Of a DNA stretch of 64,000 nt, positions 1-8,318 are shown one piece after another. The notes under the pieces were generated by a model. The model did no database searches. It had not been told where the DNA came from and saw nothing but the letters and a program-made list of their open reading frames with translations. Both the position numbers and the translations under genes were made by a program. Numbering within the stretch: position 1 is the first letter of the stretch; the number at the start of each line of letters is the position of its first letter. The stretch spans positions 186,001-250,000 of the forward strand of contig JAWLAY010000006.1 in assembly GCA_041395245.1 (NCBI GenBank), written 5' to 3'. The stretch comes from Aquimonas sp041395245 (GTDB lineage: Bacteria; Pseudomonadota; Gammaproteobacteria; Xanthomonadales; Xanthomonadaceae).

Positions 1-15
1 CTGGCCCGCAAGTAA
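1..15 (+). CDS. possible 3' end of an upstream gene
   Basis: The first fifteen bases read Leu-Ala-Arg-Lys-stop in frame 1 and are followed twenty bases later by a strong intrinsic terminator in the same direction. That is what the tail of a plus-strand gene would look like, but five codons cannot identify it. Confidence 0.35.
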   Translation: MARK

Positions 16-35
16 CACACTGAGTTCACTCATGC

Positions 36-70
36 AGAAGGCCCGCGCCGCAAGGCGTGGGCCTTCTTTT
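36..70 (+). terminator. intrinsic terminator
   Basis: AGAAGGCCC-G-CGCC pairs with GGCG-T-GGGCCTTCT across a GCAA tetraloop and is followed by a T run. It would end the plus-strand transcript entering from the left edge. Confidence 0.85.
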
Positions 71-92
71 GCCGGATGGCGATCGATACCTG

Positions 93-184
93 CTAGAAGC
101 CTGTCGGACCTACGGGTTACCGGCTACAAATCCGCTCGGACAGCCGATTTTCGCGTCGACGCCTCAAGTAGGACAGGATCCTAG
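93..184. repeat. CTAG-bounded palindromic element, short form (subfamily A)
   Basis: About 92 bp from CTAG to CTAG. The outer arms (CCTGTCGGACCTA and the matching TAGGACAGG) and inner stretches such as GGCTACAAATCCG match the 169-170 bp copies at 37260 and 45766, read in reverse orientation, with the central part missing. Its right-hand CTAG contains the TAG stop of the neighbouring exported-protein gene. No ORF or transposase is inside. Confidence 0.7.
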
Positions 185-747
185 CGCTCCTCGCGTTTTT
201 CGATCTTGCGGATCACGATGACCTGTTCATCCCCGTTTGCGTGCGCATCACCTGCCTCGGCGGCAGCCGCTTCCGCCTGCGCCATCAGTTCGGCGATCTC
301 GGCTTCGGTGGCCGGCGCTTCGCCTGCATCACTGAACACCCGAACGACATGGCGGGATTCGCTGCTTGTCTCGCCATCGGCCGTCTCTTCCGTATCGATG
401 TGAATCACCTTCACCTGTTTGGCCGAGCCTGACCCGCCGTCCAGTTCCACCCATTCCACCGCGGGCAGGGCGATTTCCTTGCGTACACCCGCCACCTCGA
501 CGATCAGTCCGTCAGCGGTGCGGGTGACGATGGCGGGCAGTCCCGAGGTCGTCGCGAGCTGGCGGGTTTGTCCCTCGGCCAATGCGGTCATGTCGATGTC
601 AACGGTTTGCTCGCTGCCGTTGGCCTGCAGACGCACCGTGGTGACGTCCTTATCAGCCGCCCGTGTGCCAACGGACAGCAACGAAAACAGTGCGAGCACC
701 AATGGCATCGCGAGCTGGCGGTAGGGGGTTGGTGAATCGATTTGCAT
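181..747 (-). CDS. small exported protein of unknown function
   Basis: 188 aa. The ATG at 747 is chosen because AAGGAG lies seven bases upstream; the open frame extends six codons further only to a TTG. An N-terminal hydrophobic segment ending near an Ala-x-Ala-type site (residues about 12-31) indicates export. The mature part is acidic, has no cysteine, has an Ala/Glu-rich stretch near residues 145-170, and ends in a charged Lys/Arg/Glu tail. I do not recognise the family. A candidate sigma54 promoter lies about 65 bases upstream and a sigma54-type two-component system is next door on the same strand, so it is plausibly a target of that system. Its TAG stop lies inside a palindromic element. 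Confidence 0.7.
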   Translation of the reverse strand: MQIDSPTPYRQLAMPLVLALFSLLSVGTRAADKDVTTVRLQANGSEQTVDIDMTALAEGQTRQLATTSGLPAIVTRTADGLIVEVAGVRKEIALPAVEWVELDGGSGSAKQVKVIHIDTEETADGETSSESRHVVRVFSDAGEAPATEAEIAELMAQAEAAAAEAGDAHANGDEQVIVIRKIEKREER

Positions 748-812
748 GGAGGACTCCTTGGTCAAATGAAACGCTCAGCGCAGCGAGAGAACATCGGCTG
801 GCAGGCTGTTTC

Positions 813-828
813 AGCAGCAAGCGTGCCA
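813..828 (-). promoter_or_regulatory. candidate sigma54 (-24/-12) promoter
   Basis: On the minus strand the sequence is TGGCACG, four bases, then CTGCT. Against the sigma54 consensus TGGCACG-N4-TTGCW there is one mismatch, and the invariant GG and GC are present at the correct spacing. It would start transcription near 802, giving a leader of about 55 nt to the ATG at 747. Confidence 0.65.
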
Positions 829-949
829 ACGCGCATTGCAAAGGCGAAAACTGCGCGATCAGGCTGCCAGTGGATCTGCCTGCGCGAAGTGCGGAACCTT
901 GTCTCCCACCGGTCGACGCGGAAGGCGACGGGTTCACAACTCATCAATG

Positions 950-984
950 CCGCAATTGCGGACCGGAATCCCCAAATCGGGATT
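950..984. promoter_or_regulatory. candidate enhancer (two palindromes) for a sigma54 activator
   Basis: A perfect 12-bp palindrome CCGCAATTGCGG (950-961) is followed six bases later by AATCCC-CAAATC-GGGATT (967-984). They lie about 150-180 bp upstream of the predicted start of the sigma54 promoter at 813-828, a usual distance for NtrC-family binding sites. The assignment is positional inference. Confidence 0.4.
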
Positions 985-1010
985 TTCTCGTGACGTGCCA
1001 CCCGATGGTC

Positions 1011-1102
1011 CGAGAATCGGTCGGACGGGAAGGATCGCCACGAAACTTGGTTTGGCGAGAACAGCTATTGCCAATTCCCCCTCAAGTCCGACAGCCTCCT
1101 AG
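1011..1102. repeat. CTAG-bounded palindromic element, short form (subfamily A)
   Basis: The left arm (GTCGGACGGGAAGGATCGCC and following) and the right arm (TCAAGTCCGACAGCCTCCTAG, 1082-1102) match the full copies at 37260 and 45766. About 80 bp around the centre is absent. The left border has lost its CTAG. The right CTAG contains the TAG stop of the response regulator gene. Confidence 0.7.
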
Positions 1103-2469
1103 TCAACTCCGCCCAGCGCGTGCTTTTCCAGTCGATACAGAAAGGCCTTGTAGGGCAGTCCGAGCAGCACCGCCGCACGCTTGCGTTGCCCTTGGGTCTG
1201 CTGCAAAGCCTGCTGCAGAAGGGAACGCTCCATCGCATCCCAGTCCAGACCCTCGGGCGGCAGGTGGATGCCGCCATCGGAGCGTACGTGACCGGAATCG
1301 GGCAGATCGTTGACGCTTGGCTCGCCATCCTCGGCCAGCAACAGCAGACGTTCGACGGTATTCGACAACTCACGCACATTGCCCGGCCATGCACGATCCA
1401 TCAACGCGCGCAACAGCCCGCGCGGGAAGCGGCAATGCGGCAGTCCATGCTGACGCTCCACCCTTTCGGCGATGTGCGAGACCAGTAACGGGATGTCCTC
1501 GCGCCGTTCGCGCAATGGTGGCAACTGCAGGCCAACTACGTTCAGACGCCAATACAGATCCTCGCGAAACCGGCCTTCGGCCACTTCACGTTTCAAATCG
1601 CGGTTGGTCGCCGCCAGCAGACGCACGTCGACCGCGATTTCGCGCGAACTGCCGACGCGGGTGACACGCCCTTCCTGCAGAACTCGCAGCAATTTGGGCT
1701 GCAACGCCAGGGGCAATTCACCCACTTCGTCAAGGAAAAGCGTGCCGCCATCCGCCTGTTCGAAATGCCCCATGCGCTGCGCCTGGGCACCGGTATAGGC
1801 GCCACGCTCAGCGCCGAAGAACTCGGCTTCCAACAAGCCTTCTGGAATCGCCGCGCAGTTCACCGCAACGAAGGGGCGCAGGGAACGACGCGACAACTTG
1901 TGCAGGGCGCGTGCAACCAACTCCTTGCCGGTACCCGACTCGCCCTCGACCAGCACCGTTGCATCCGTCACGGCAAGGCGTTCGATTTGCCGGTAAAGGC
2001 GCTGCATCGCTGGTGCCCGTCCAATCAGATCCACCAGTTGCTCACGTTCGCCCAAGGCCTGGTTGAGACGTCGGTTTTCCTCGCGCAATGCGCCGCTGCG
2101 CAGGGCCTTCTGCACAACCAGCAACAAGGCCTGACGTTCGAACGGCTTGGTCAGGTAGTCATCTGCGCCGGCCTGGATCGCCTGAACCGCGTGCTCGACA
2201 CTGCCATACGCGGTGACCAGCACGAAGCTCAATTCGGCGCGACGCGAGCGCACCTCGCGCAGCAAGGCCAAGCCATCGCCATCGGCCAGTCGAAAGTCCG
2301 ATATCACCAGTTGCAGATTCGGTTCGGACAGTGCACGTCGCGCTTCTTCCAAACCTGCCGCGCGTTGCACGTGGTAGCCCTGTTGACTGAGCAGGTCGCC
2401 GACCAGCAGACGTTGCGCCGGATCATCCTCGACCAGCAGCACCTGAATGGCGGATCGATCAGCGGTCAT
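1099..2469 (-). CDS. NtrC-family sigma54-dependent response regulator
   Basis: 456 aa. Order: receiver domain (phospho-acceptor Asp58, Thr86, Lys108), AAA+ ATPase (Walker A GESGTGKE at about 176-183, Walker B GGTLFLDEVG at about 241-250), and a Fis-type helix-turn-helix in the last 40 residues. The sigma54-contacting loop reads GAYTGA rather than GAFTGA, a conservative Phe-to-Tyr change. It should activate sigma54 promoters when phosphorylated by the kinase encoded just upstream, whose stop overlaps its start (ATGA). The candidate target is the exported protein at 181-747. The TAG stop is supplied by a palindromic element. Signal and regulon are unknown. Confidence 0.92.
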   Translation of the reverse strand: MTADRSAIQVLLVEDDPAQRLLVGDLLSQQGYHVQRAAGLEEARRALSEPNLQLVISDFRLADGDGLALLREVRSRRAELSFVLVTAYGSVEHAVQAIQAGADDYLTKPFERQALLLVVQKALRSGALREENRRLNQALGEREQLVDLIGRAPAMQRLYRQIERLAVTDATVLVEGESGTGKELVARALHKLSRRSLRPFVAVNCAAIPEGLLEAEFFGAERGAYTGAQAQRMGHFEQADGGTLFLDEVGELPLALQPKLLRVLQEGRVTRVGSSREIAVDVRLLAATNRDLKREVAEGRFREDLYWRLNVVGLQLPPLRERREDIPLLVSHIAERVERQHGLPHCRFPRGLLRALMDRAWPGNVRELSNTVERLLLLAEDGEPSVNDLPDSGHVRSDGGIHLPPEGLDWDAMERSLLQQALQQTQGQRKRAAVLLGLPYKAFLYRLEKHALGGVD

Positions 2470-3956
2470 GATGCAGCTCTCATTTGCCTGATCCCGGCAA
2501 GCCGCGCGTGCATGCGCACGATGACCAGAGTTCCTCGTTCATCTGACGGCGATTCGAGGCGGATTTCACCGCGATAACGCTGCCGCACGATCCGTTCACT
2601 CAGATACAACCCCATGCCCGCGCCCGTCGGCTTGCTGCTGACATGCGGCTGGAATAGGCGTTCACGTACCGATGAAGGCACACCGTCGCCGCTATCTCGC
2701 ACCCGAAGCTCAACCCCATCCTCAGTCGTCGACCACTCCACCGACACGACACCGCCCGCCGGACTGGCTTCCACCGCATTCAGGATCAGCGTGTGGAGGA
2801 CGATACGCAGTTCCGCCAGTACCGCGCAAAGCTGACAGTCCGGCCCCGTCTTGCTAAACGAAACCTGGCCTGCCGCCCGTTGTGCGGCTTCCAACAGCAC
2901 GTCATCGACCGTCTGCGCAACCGACACCGGGGTGGCGTCCGCATCAGCGCCCGAGGACAAAGCGAGAAATCCGCGCAAGGCTTGATCAATGCGCTGCAAC
3001 TGCTCGCGACCGAGTGCCGCCAGTTGCAGCGCGCCGGGGTCACTGGCGGACTGCGCCAGCGCATCCACGCTGAGTCCGAGCGCATGCAGGGGATTACGCA
3101 GCGAGTGCGCAAGTCCGCGTCCGATGTCGCCCAATTCCGCCAGCTCGCGCTGCGCTCGCGATGCCTCGGCCTCGAGTTGCAAGCGAGCCAGATCCGATGA
3201 CATCCGGTTGAACGCATGCATGCTGGCGCGCACTTCCGGGGGGCCGGACTCGTCAATCTGGAAGCCCGCCTCACCACGCCCGACCTGCATTGCCGCTTCG
3301 GATAGCGAGCGCAAGGGACGCGCGATTCGGCCCGCGATCCACCAGGCCAAAAACAGGCCCAGCAACAACAGCGCCACCGCACCCCAGGCCAGTTGCGAGG
3401 CAAATCGCTGCACCGCCGCATCCACCGGCGCGGACGGCAGTGGAATCAGATCGAGCCCTGACGGTCCGAGCACCTTCAGTGCAGGCACCTGCTGGCTGCG
3501 CACCACCTCGATCCGGAACTCGTCGTGAGTCTCGTCCGGTTCCGCCGTGGAGCGAACTGTTTTGATGGAGTGCTCGAAGTGCTGCACTTCGGAAGATGAC
3601 CACTCGGGCAGATTGGCGATCTCCTCCGCACTGAGAACCTTGCCGTTGACGATCACACGGACAGCGCGCGATCCATCCGATGGCGGGCGATTGGCCGCCA
3701 TGGCAGCCAAGGCTTCGGCGCGCAGCGCCTGCACCGTTTGCGCATCGGACGATGCAGGCGACGCGTCGGGTGCGCCCTGCGCGGTGGCGCGGGTTTCTTC
3801 CAGCACGGTGACCATGGATTGTCCGACCCGCGTCGCCGTTTCGCCCACCGCACTCTGCAGGTCGATGGTCAGAGCGCGGACACCCATTGCGGCCAGCAGG
3901 GCCAACGACAGCAACAAGGCCATCACACTCAAAGTCAGACGCAGGCGCAGGGACAT
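2466..3956 (-). CDS. membrane sensor histidine kinase, partner of the sigma54 regulator
   Basis: 496 aa from the ATG at 3956; the frame is open further upstream to a TTG without a good ribosome site. Membrane helix at residues 6-28, periplasmic sensor segment of about 160 residues with no recognised domain, second helix followed by a HAMP linker (WWIAGRIARPLRSL), then HisKA with the phospho-acceptor in GLAHSLRNPLHALG and an HATPase domain (N box LILNAVEAS, G1 RDSGDGV, G2 GAGMGLYL). The HSLRNPL box is the variant seen in NtrB/AtoS-like kinases. It overlaps the response regulator by four bases, so the two are co-translated. A terminator separates it from the gene upstream. Confidence 0.9.
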   Translation of the reverse strand: MSLRLRLTLSVMALLLSLALLAAMGVRALTIDLQSAVGETATRVGQSMVTVLEETRATAQGAPDASPASSDAQTVQALRAEALAAMAANRPPSDGSRAVRVIVNGKVLSAEEIANLPEWSSSEVQHFEHSIKTVRSTAEPDETHDEFRIEVVRSQQVPALKVLGPSGLDLIPLPSAPVDAAVQRFASQLAWGAVALLLLGLFLAWWIAGRIARPLRSLSEAAMQVGRGEAGFQIDESGPPEVRASMHAFNRMSSDLARLQLEAEASRAQRELAELGDIGRGLAHSLRNPLHALGLSVDALAQSASDPGALQLAALGREQLQRIDQALRGFLALSSGADADATPVSVAQTVDDVLLEAAQRAAGQVSFSKTGPDCQLCAVLAELRIVLHTLILNAVEASPAGGVVSVEWSTTEDGVELRVRDSGDGVPSSVRERLFQPHVSSKPTGAGMGLYLSERIVRQRYRGEIRLESPSDERGTLVIVRMHARLAGIRQMRAAS

Positions 3957-4020
3957 GGTGTTTCCCGAAGGGTCGATCATCCGCAGTGGCAGGAAGTGTG
4001 CCAGCCAACGGGACAAACGA

Positions 4021-4050
4021 AACAGGCCGGACCCGAAGGTCCGGCCTGTT
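4021..4050 (-). terminator. intrinsic terminator after the RcnB-like gene
   Basis: A perfect 13-bp stem (AACAGGCCGGACC / GGTCCGGCCTGTT) with a four-base loop. On the minus strand it is followed by a T-rich stretch. It lies between the stop at 4081 and the histidine kinase start. Confidence 0.85.
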
Positions 4051-4080
4051 GGCTTCCTGCCGTGCCGCCCGAAGGCGGAC

Positions 4081-4980
4081 TCAGTAGTAGAAGTTGTAGA
4101 GGATGTCGACGATCACGCCGGAGCGCATGTCCACCAGCATCACGTCGTCCCCGACCCGCAACCAGCGACAACCGTAGGGCGGCGGTGCGAGGCCATACGG
4201 ACGGTAGTCAAGGAAGTAATCCGCGATCAGGAAGGCGAGCGGCAGTTCATAGCCGATTCGCCACGACCGGTAGCTGAAACCACTTGGGTAGTAGTAGCGG
4301 TAAGGCGAGCGGTAGCGCGTGCCCGCCCAACCATGCCGCCAACTGCGACGCCAATCGCTGCGGCGCCAATCATCCCGGTGGTTGCCGTAGCGGTAGTCGT
4401 AGCGATGATCCTGTCGGTAATCGTGCCGGTACCAGTCGTTCCATGTGTTCCAGCGATGGCTGTCGCGCCGATCTTCCCGGTAGTCGCGACGGTCTTCGCG
4501 GCGATCACGCCGATCCTCACGCGCATCTCGGTAGTCCTCGCGACGATCCCTGCGATCTTCACGGCGATCCTGACGATCTTCGCGACGATCCTGGCCGCGC
4601 GTCTCGACGTAGCGGCTGTTGCCGCGCGCATCGTCATTCTGCCCCTGCAAGTGCTCGGCCTGACGACGGGAGTAACTGTCCTCGCGACCGCGCCCCCCCT
4701 GATCGCTACCGCCACTGCGACCGGGGTTGTAGGACTGCCGTTCAGGCGTCGGCTGTGACTGAAAGACCTGCGGCGACTCACGTCGGGAATCGCGTTGAGA
4801 ATCCTCGCGCGAACGACGCCCACCATCGGAATCACCGCGACCGCCGCCGCGCGACTCCTCTTTTGATTCACTTCCGCCTTGCGAACCGTAGTCCGCATCC
4901 CGGCTGCGCGGCTCGCGCGCATCGATCAGCGCCGACGAAAGGCCCAACGCGACGAGTACTACCCAACGAAGCAACTTCAT
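4081..4980 (-). CDS. exported RcnB-family protein with an Arg/Asp/Glu repeat region
   Basis: 299 aa. The start is the ATG at 4980, preceded by a GGGGAGTGGGAAG ribosome site. There is a signal peptide in residues 1-21, then a low-complexity region dominated by short repeats such as RREDRRD and YREDRRD (roughly residues 110-170), then a Tyr/Arg/Trp-rich part, then a C-terminal segment with the RcnB hallmark (an RPYG-x-PPPYG-type turn followed by WLRVGDDVMLVDMRSGVIVDI). RcnB in E. coli is a periplasmic protein linked to nickel/cobalt homeostasis. Here no rcnA efflux gene is adjacent, so metal involvement is only inferred. It is an isolated transcription unit with its own terminator. Confidence 0.75.
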   Translation of the reverse strand: MKLLRWVVLVALGLSSALIDAREPRSRDADYGSQGGSESKEESRGGGRGDSDGGRRSREDSQRDSRRESPQVFQSQPTPERQSYNPGRSGGSDQGGRGREDSYSRRQAEHLQGQNDDARGNSRYVETRGQDRREDRQDRREDRRDRREDYRDAREDRRDRREDRRDYREDRRDSHRWNTWNDWYRHDYRQDHRYDYRYGNHRDDWRRSDWRRSWRHGWAGTRYRSPYRYYYPSGFSYRSWRIGYELPLAFLIADYFLDYRPYGLAPPPYGCRWLRVGDDVMLVDMRSGVIVDILYNFYY

Positions 4981-5053
4981 GACTTCCCACTCCCCGCTAA
5001 TTGCGGAAACTATCGGCAAACGGCCGACGCGTGAGCATTTCAGCGTGACCAGT

Positions 5054-5072
5054 CTGTATGGAAAGCATACAG
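5054..5072. promoter_or_regulatory. inverted repeat upstream of the RcnB-like gene
   Basis: CTGTATG and CATACAG flank a five-base spacer, about 75 bases upstream of the ATG at 4980 in otherwise featureless intergenic DNA (4981-5191). It could be an operator or the remains of a terminator for the glucosidase gene. There is no T run. Confidence 0.35.
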
Positions 5073-5191
5073 ATCAGACCATTCCCCAATCTCGTTCAGG
5101 TTCAGGTGAGTTAGATCAATCGTGGCTGAGTCGATTCAAGCTGACGGTGACCGATTTGCCATCGAGATACGTACCCGATCCGCGCTTTGTG

Positions 5192-7611
5192 TCAGTCTCC
5201 ATTCCGCAAGATCTTGCGGCGCAACACGTCCGTGCCGCGCGTCACCGGATGCAGCCCGTCACGGTACGGCGGTGCACCGAGAAAGCGCAGCTCGCCCAGC
5301 AAGCCGCGCGTAGAGGGTGCGACTGGCTCGCTGTGCCAGCGTTCACCATTGATCTTTGCGGTGTCGCCCGTCCATCGCATGCGCAACGGCTCGCCGCGCC
5401 ACCGAACCGCAACGCGGCGCAGCGAACCGTCAAGCGCTCGCAACTCCCAGTGCAATTGCCACGGCTCCGAAAAGGGGTGCGAGGCATCGATCTCCCAGCT
5501 TTGCGTGCCTGCAAGCTGGTGAATGCGTACGGTGATGAAGTACCCCTCGTCAATGGGCAATTTTGCGTCGACCCGATCCCAGCCCGTGGGAAGAGCGGGA
5601 CGAAACAATACGCGATCCTCCAATCGTCTCGGCTGATAGCCCAACACATCGGCGATGCTGCTGCGAGTGAGTTCCGCCACGCTCCAAGACTGACTGAAGG
5701 TACCCGATGGCGTCACACGCCCCGCACTGTCCGGCCACGCATCCAGCAATTCACTCAGACTTCCCGGCGGGTCCACGTCCAACACCTGCGAAGACAGGTC
5801 GCCGAGCCAGCGACCGACGACGTCCTCCGCACCCAGTCGTGCCAGCGCCGAGATCGCAAAGCCGGTATTCCAGACCCACACCGTTCCGTTGTGGTAGGCC
5901 GCGTCCTTGTGATGGAAGGCGTCGTTGACGTGCCGGGGATGAAAATCGGCATCCTCCGGGTCGAGCGAGGCCAAACCCCACGGGTAGGCGAGTCGACGAA
6001 AGGCATCGCCCGCCGCGCGGGCCTGCTCCTCGGACGTCAACAAGGGTGCGAGTCCGAGATCCTCGCCCTGCAGGGCAAGCGCCAGCAGCACATTGGGGCG
6101 CCAGCGCAAATCCGCCTGCCCGTCGGCGCTCACCCGGTCGGCCAAGTGCTGACCATCCCAGAACTGCGCTCGGAATGCGCTGCGCACGCGCCGTGCCAGA
6201 TAGTCGTAGTGCGCCGCCTGCGCCGGTTCAGCCGCCTGACGCTCGATCCGCGCAGCAATCTGCAACACCGCGTACCACAGCGCCTGCACTTCGACCGCTC
6301 GGTTGCCGCGCGGCGACCAGGCTTCGCGTCCCTCGATCCGCGCATCCATCCAGGTGTCCGCATCATCGTGAGTCAGCAGACCCTGCGCATCCACATGATG
6401 GCGCAGCGCGCCGGCGACGTAGCGCGCCAGCATCGGTCGTAGCGACAACAGACCATCCCAACGACCGGTGTGTTGGGCCAGACGCCATGCCGCGATGATC
6501 AGCCATGGCGTGCCGTCGACGGTGTTGTAGAGGGTGTCCGTGTTGGCCGCGACGCGATTGGGAATGCGCCCCGCGTTGGGGTCTGCAGGGTCGATGCATT
6601 GCCGCGCCACGAAGGCATCGATAACCTGTTGTGCAAGCGCGAACTGTCCGCTGGTCAGCAAGGTACCGGGCAAGGCGATGAAGGTGTCGCGACCCCAGGT
6701 GTCGCGGAACCACGGCAAGCCTGCCCAAATCCCGGGCCGAATTCGTCGACCACGAAGCCCAGCGCACTCCATTGCGCCCACAGCCGCGCGCGATTGAATT
6801 CGGTATCCGAGGTCCACAGCCAGCCTGCCGACAGATCGCGCCAGGCACTTTCCAACAGTTGCGCGGGGACATCCTGCGCCGCCAGCGCACGCGCTCGTCG
6901 CAGGGCCGCATCGGAATCGCGGTCGAACACCAGATGCAACTGCAGTTCGGTACTCGCCTCACGCGTCTCCGCGAGCCAGCGCGGCACCACTGCATCGCGC
7001 AACACGGGTGGCAGCGCATCCGACGACAGTCTGCGCCAGATGATCGGTTGACTGGCGCTGATCGCCACGACGGTCGGCAACCGCGTATCGGACTGCGCAG
7101 GCAGCGGCAACAGCCAGGCTCCCTCCGCAACGGGCACCAACGCTTGAGTCGCCGACGACCAGAGCGGCAACAGACCGAGACGTTGCGCCTGCTCGCTGCG
7201 CACGACCAAGGTGATCGCGGTGTCGCCACGATGCAGCCAAAGCGATTCGTTGGCCCGCGCATAACTGGCCTCGTGCCCGAATGGCTGAATGCTGTCCTGC
7301 AACGCCTCGGCACGGATCAGCCACTGCGAATCCGTCTGGCTGGCAAAACCGTCGATCAGGCTGACCTCACCGATTCGATAGCCGACACCACGCCGCCAAT
7401 GATGCGTCCAGCCCTCGTAATAACCGCGACGCTGGTCGGTCGCCACGATCCGCGCCGGATGATCTGCTGTTTGTGGCAATGCCATCAGAGCCGGCAAGGA
7501 TTGCGACGTGAAGGCATCGCCCAGCGGGTCATGAGCGTGCGCACGCACCAAGGACCCGCACAGCAGAACGACACCGCAAAATACCGCATGCCGTGCCACC
7601 TTCTGCCTCAC
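5192..7611 (-). pseudogene. exported amylo-alpha-1,6-glucosidase-like protein, one frameshift
   Basis: The N-terminal part (7611 to about 6738) and C-terminal part (about 6738 to 5192) lie in different frames. Restoring one base in the run GGCCCGGG near 6731-6738 joins them as EFG-PGIWAGLPWF followed by WGRDTFIALPG, the signature of the GDE_C (glycogen debranching, alpha-1,6-glucosidase) catalytic domain. The repaired frame is exactly 807 codons. A GTG at 7611 overlaps the stop of the glyoxalase-like gene (GTGA) and begins a signal peptide of about 26 residues, so the enzyme was periplasmic or secreted. The rest of the sequence is protein-like on both sides. It may be a recent mutation, a sequencing error in a C/G run, or recoding; nothing specific favours recoding. 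Confidence 0.8.
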
Positions 7612-8027
7612 CACACGCCCACATTCGGCATCGACACCCACGGCTCCGCCGGCGCCAGACGCTCGCCCCGCTGGAGCAGTTCGACCGAAATCAAATCAGG
7701 ACTGCGGACAAAGGCCATGTGACCATCGCGTGGCGGGCGCTGAATCAGCACGCCCATCGATTGCAGGTGCGCACAAGTGGCGTAGATGTCTTCCACAGCG
7801 AACGCCAGATGACCGAAATTGCGCGCGCTGCCGTAGTCCTCGTCGTCGTAATTCCAGGTCAGCTCGATCTCGGCCTCGGGATTCTCCGGCGCACCCAGAT
7901 AGACCAGGGTGAAACGCCCTTGCGGATAGTCCTTGCGGCGGTTCTCGACCAAACCCAAGCCTTCGCACCAGAAGCGCAGCGATGCCTCCAGATCACGCAC
8001 CCGCACCATCGCATGCAGAAACTTCAT
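7608..8027 (-). CDS. VOC-family (glyoxalase I-like) protein
   Basis: 139 aa. The ATG at 8027 is preceded by GGAGAGG; four more upstream codons are open. It begins MKFLHAMVRVRDLEASLRF, typical of lactoylglutathione lyase, and continues with the expected sequence around ELTWNYDD and a C-terminal metal-ligand region (VELLQR). This points to glyoxalase I, which isomerises the methylglyoxal-glutathione hemithioacetal. The C-terminus is a little longer than in E. coli GloA. Its stop overlaps the GTG start of the debranching-enzyme gene, so the two are co-transcribed. A lyase role is likely but other VOC activities cannot be excluded. Confidence 0.8.
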   Translation of the reverse strand: MKFLHAMVRVRDLEASLRFWCEGLGLVENRRKDYPQGRFTLVYLGAPENPEAEIELTWNYDDEDYGSARNFGHLAFAVEDIYATCAHLQSMGVLIQRPPRDGHMAFVRSPDLISVELLQRGERLAPAEPWVSMPNVGVW

Positions 8028-8267
8028 TGCCCTCTCCAAACCCTAGAAAACCGCATTTCAACAGATTTGGCGAAGTCGCAGTCGTCGTAACGCGGCAAGG
8101 AGACACCTTATTACACGACGGGTCAGCTGGCCGAACGTTAGTGGCTCTCGCCTCCCAGGAAGGGGAGTGCCACGCTCGCAGTGTTTTCCCCTCCCCCAGG
8201 CTCAATCTAGCAAGGGAAGAGGGAAGCCAGCGCATTGCGCTAATCAATCCGCCGGTTGGAGCCAAAA

Positions 8268-8297
8268 AAGAAGGGCGCCTCAAGGGCGCCCTTCTTT
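8268..8297 (-). terminator. intrinsic terminator (bidirectional stem)
   Basis: AAGAAGGGCGCC and GGCGCCCTTCTT form a perfect 12-bp stem with a four-base loop. On the minus strand a T run follows, ending the transcript of the exported-protein cluster at 8319-10946. The remaining 8028-8267 holds the promoter region of the glyoxalase-like gene; I see no further structure there. Confidence 0.85.
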
Positions 8298-8318
8298 GTC
8301 ACACGTTTAGCTTATGAA

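Noticed and set aside
4480..4620. Short tandem DNA repeats, considered as a CRISPR array
   Set aside because: The units are 12-21 bp, degenerate, in frame and encode the RED/RRD repeats of the RcnB-like protein; there are no spacers.
3547..4758. 403-codon plus-strand frame opposite the RcnB-like gene
   Set aside because: It arises from the Arg/Asp repeats read in antisense and has a Val/Ile/Pro-monotonous translation with no domain; the minus-strand gene has a ribosome site, signal peptide and family C-terminus.
4979..6442. 487-codon plus-strand frame opposite the glucosidase gene
   Set aside because: Antisense; the minus strand shows the debranching-enzyme signature on both sides of its frameshift.
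6725..6745. Programmed frameshift in the glucosidase gene
   Set aside because: The GGCCCGGG run is not a classical slippery heptamer and no following pseudoknot is apparent; a simple base loss explains it.
8160..8182. Second sigma54-like sequence (TGGCACT followed by TTCC) upstream of the glyoxalase-like gene
   Set aside because: The invariant GC of the -12 element is absent.
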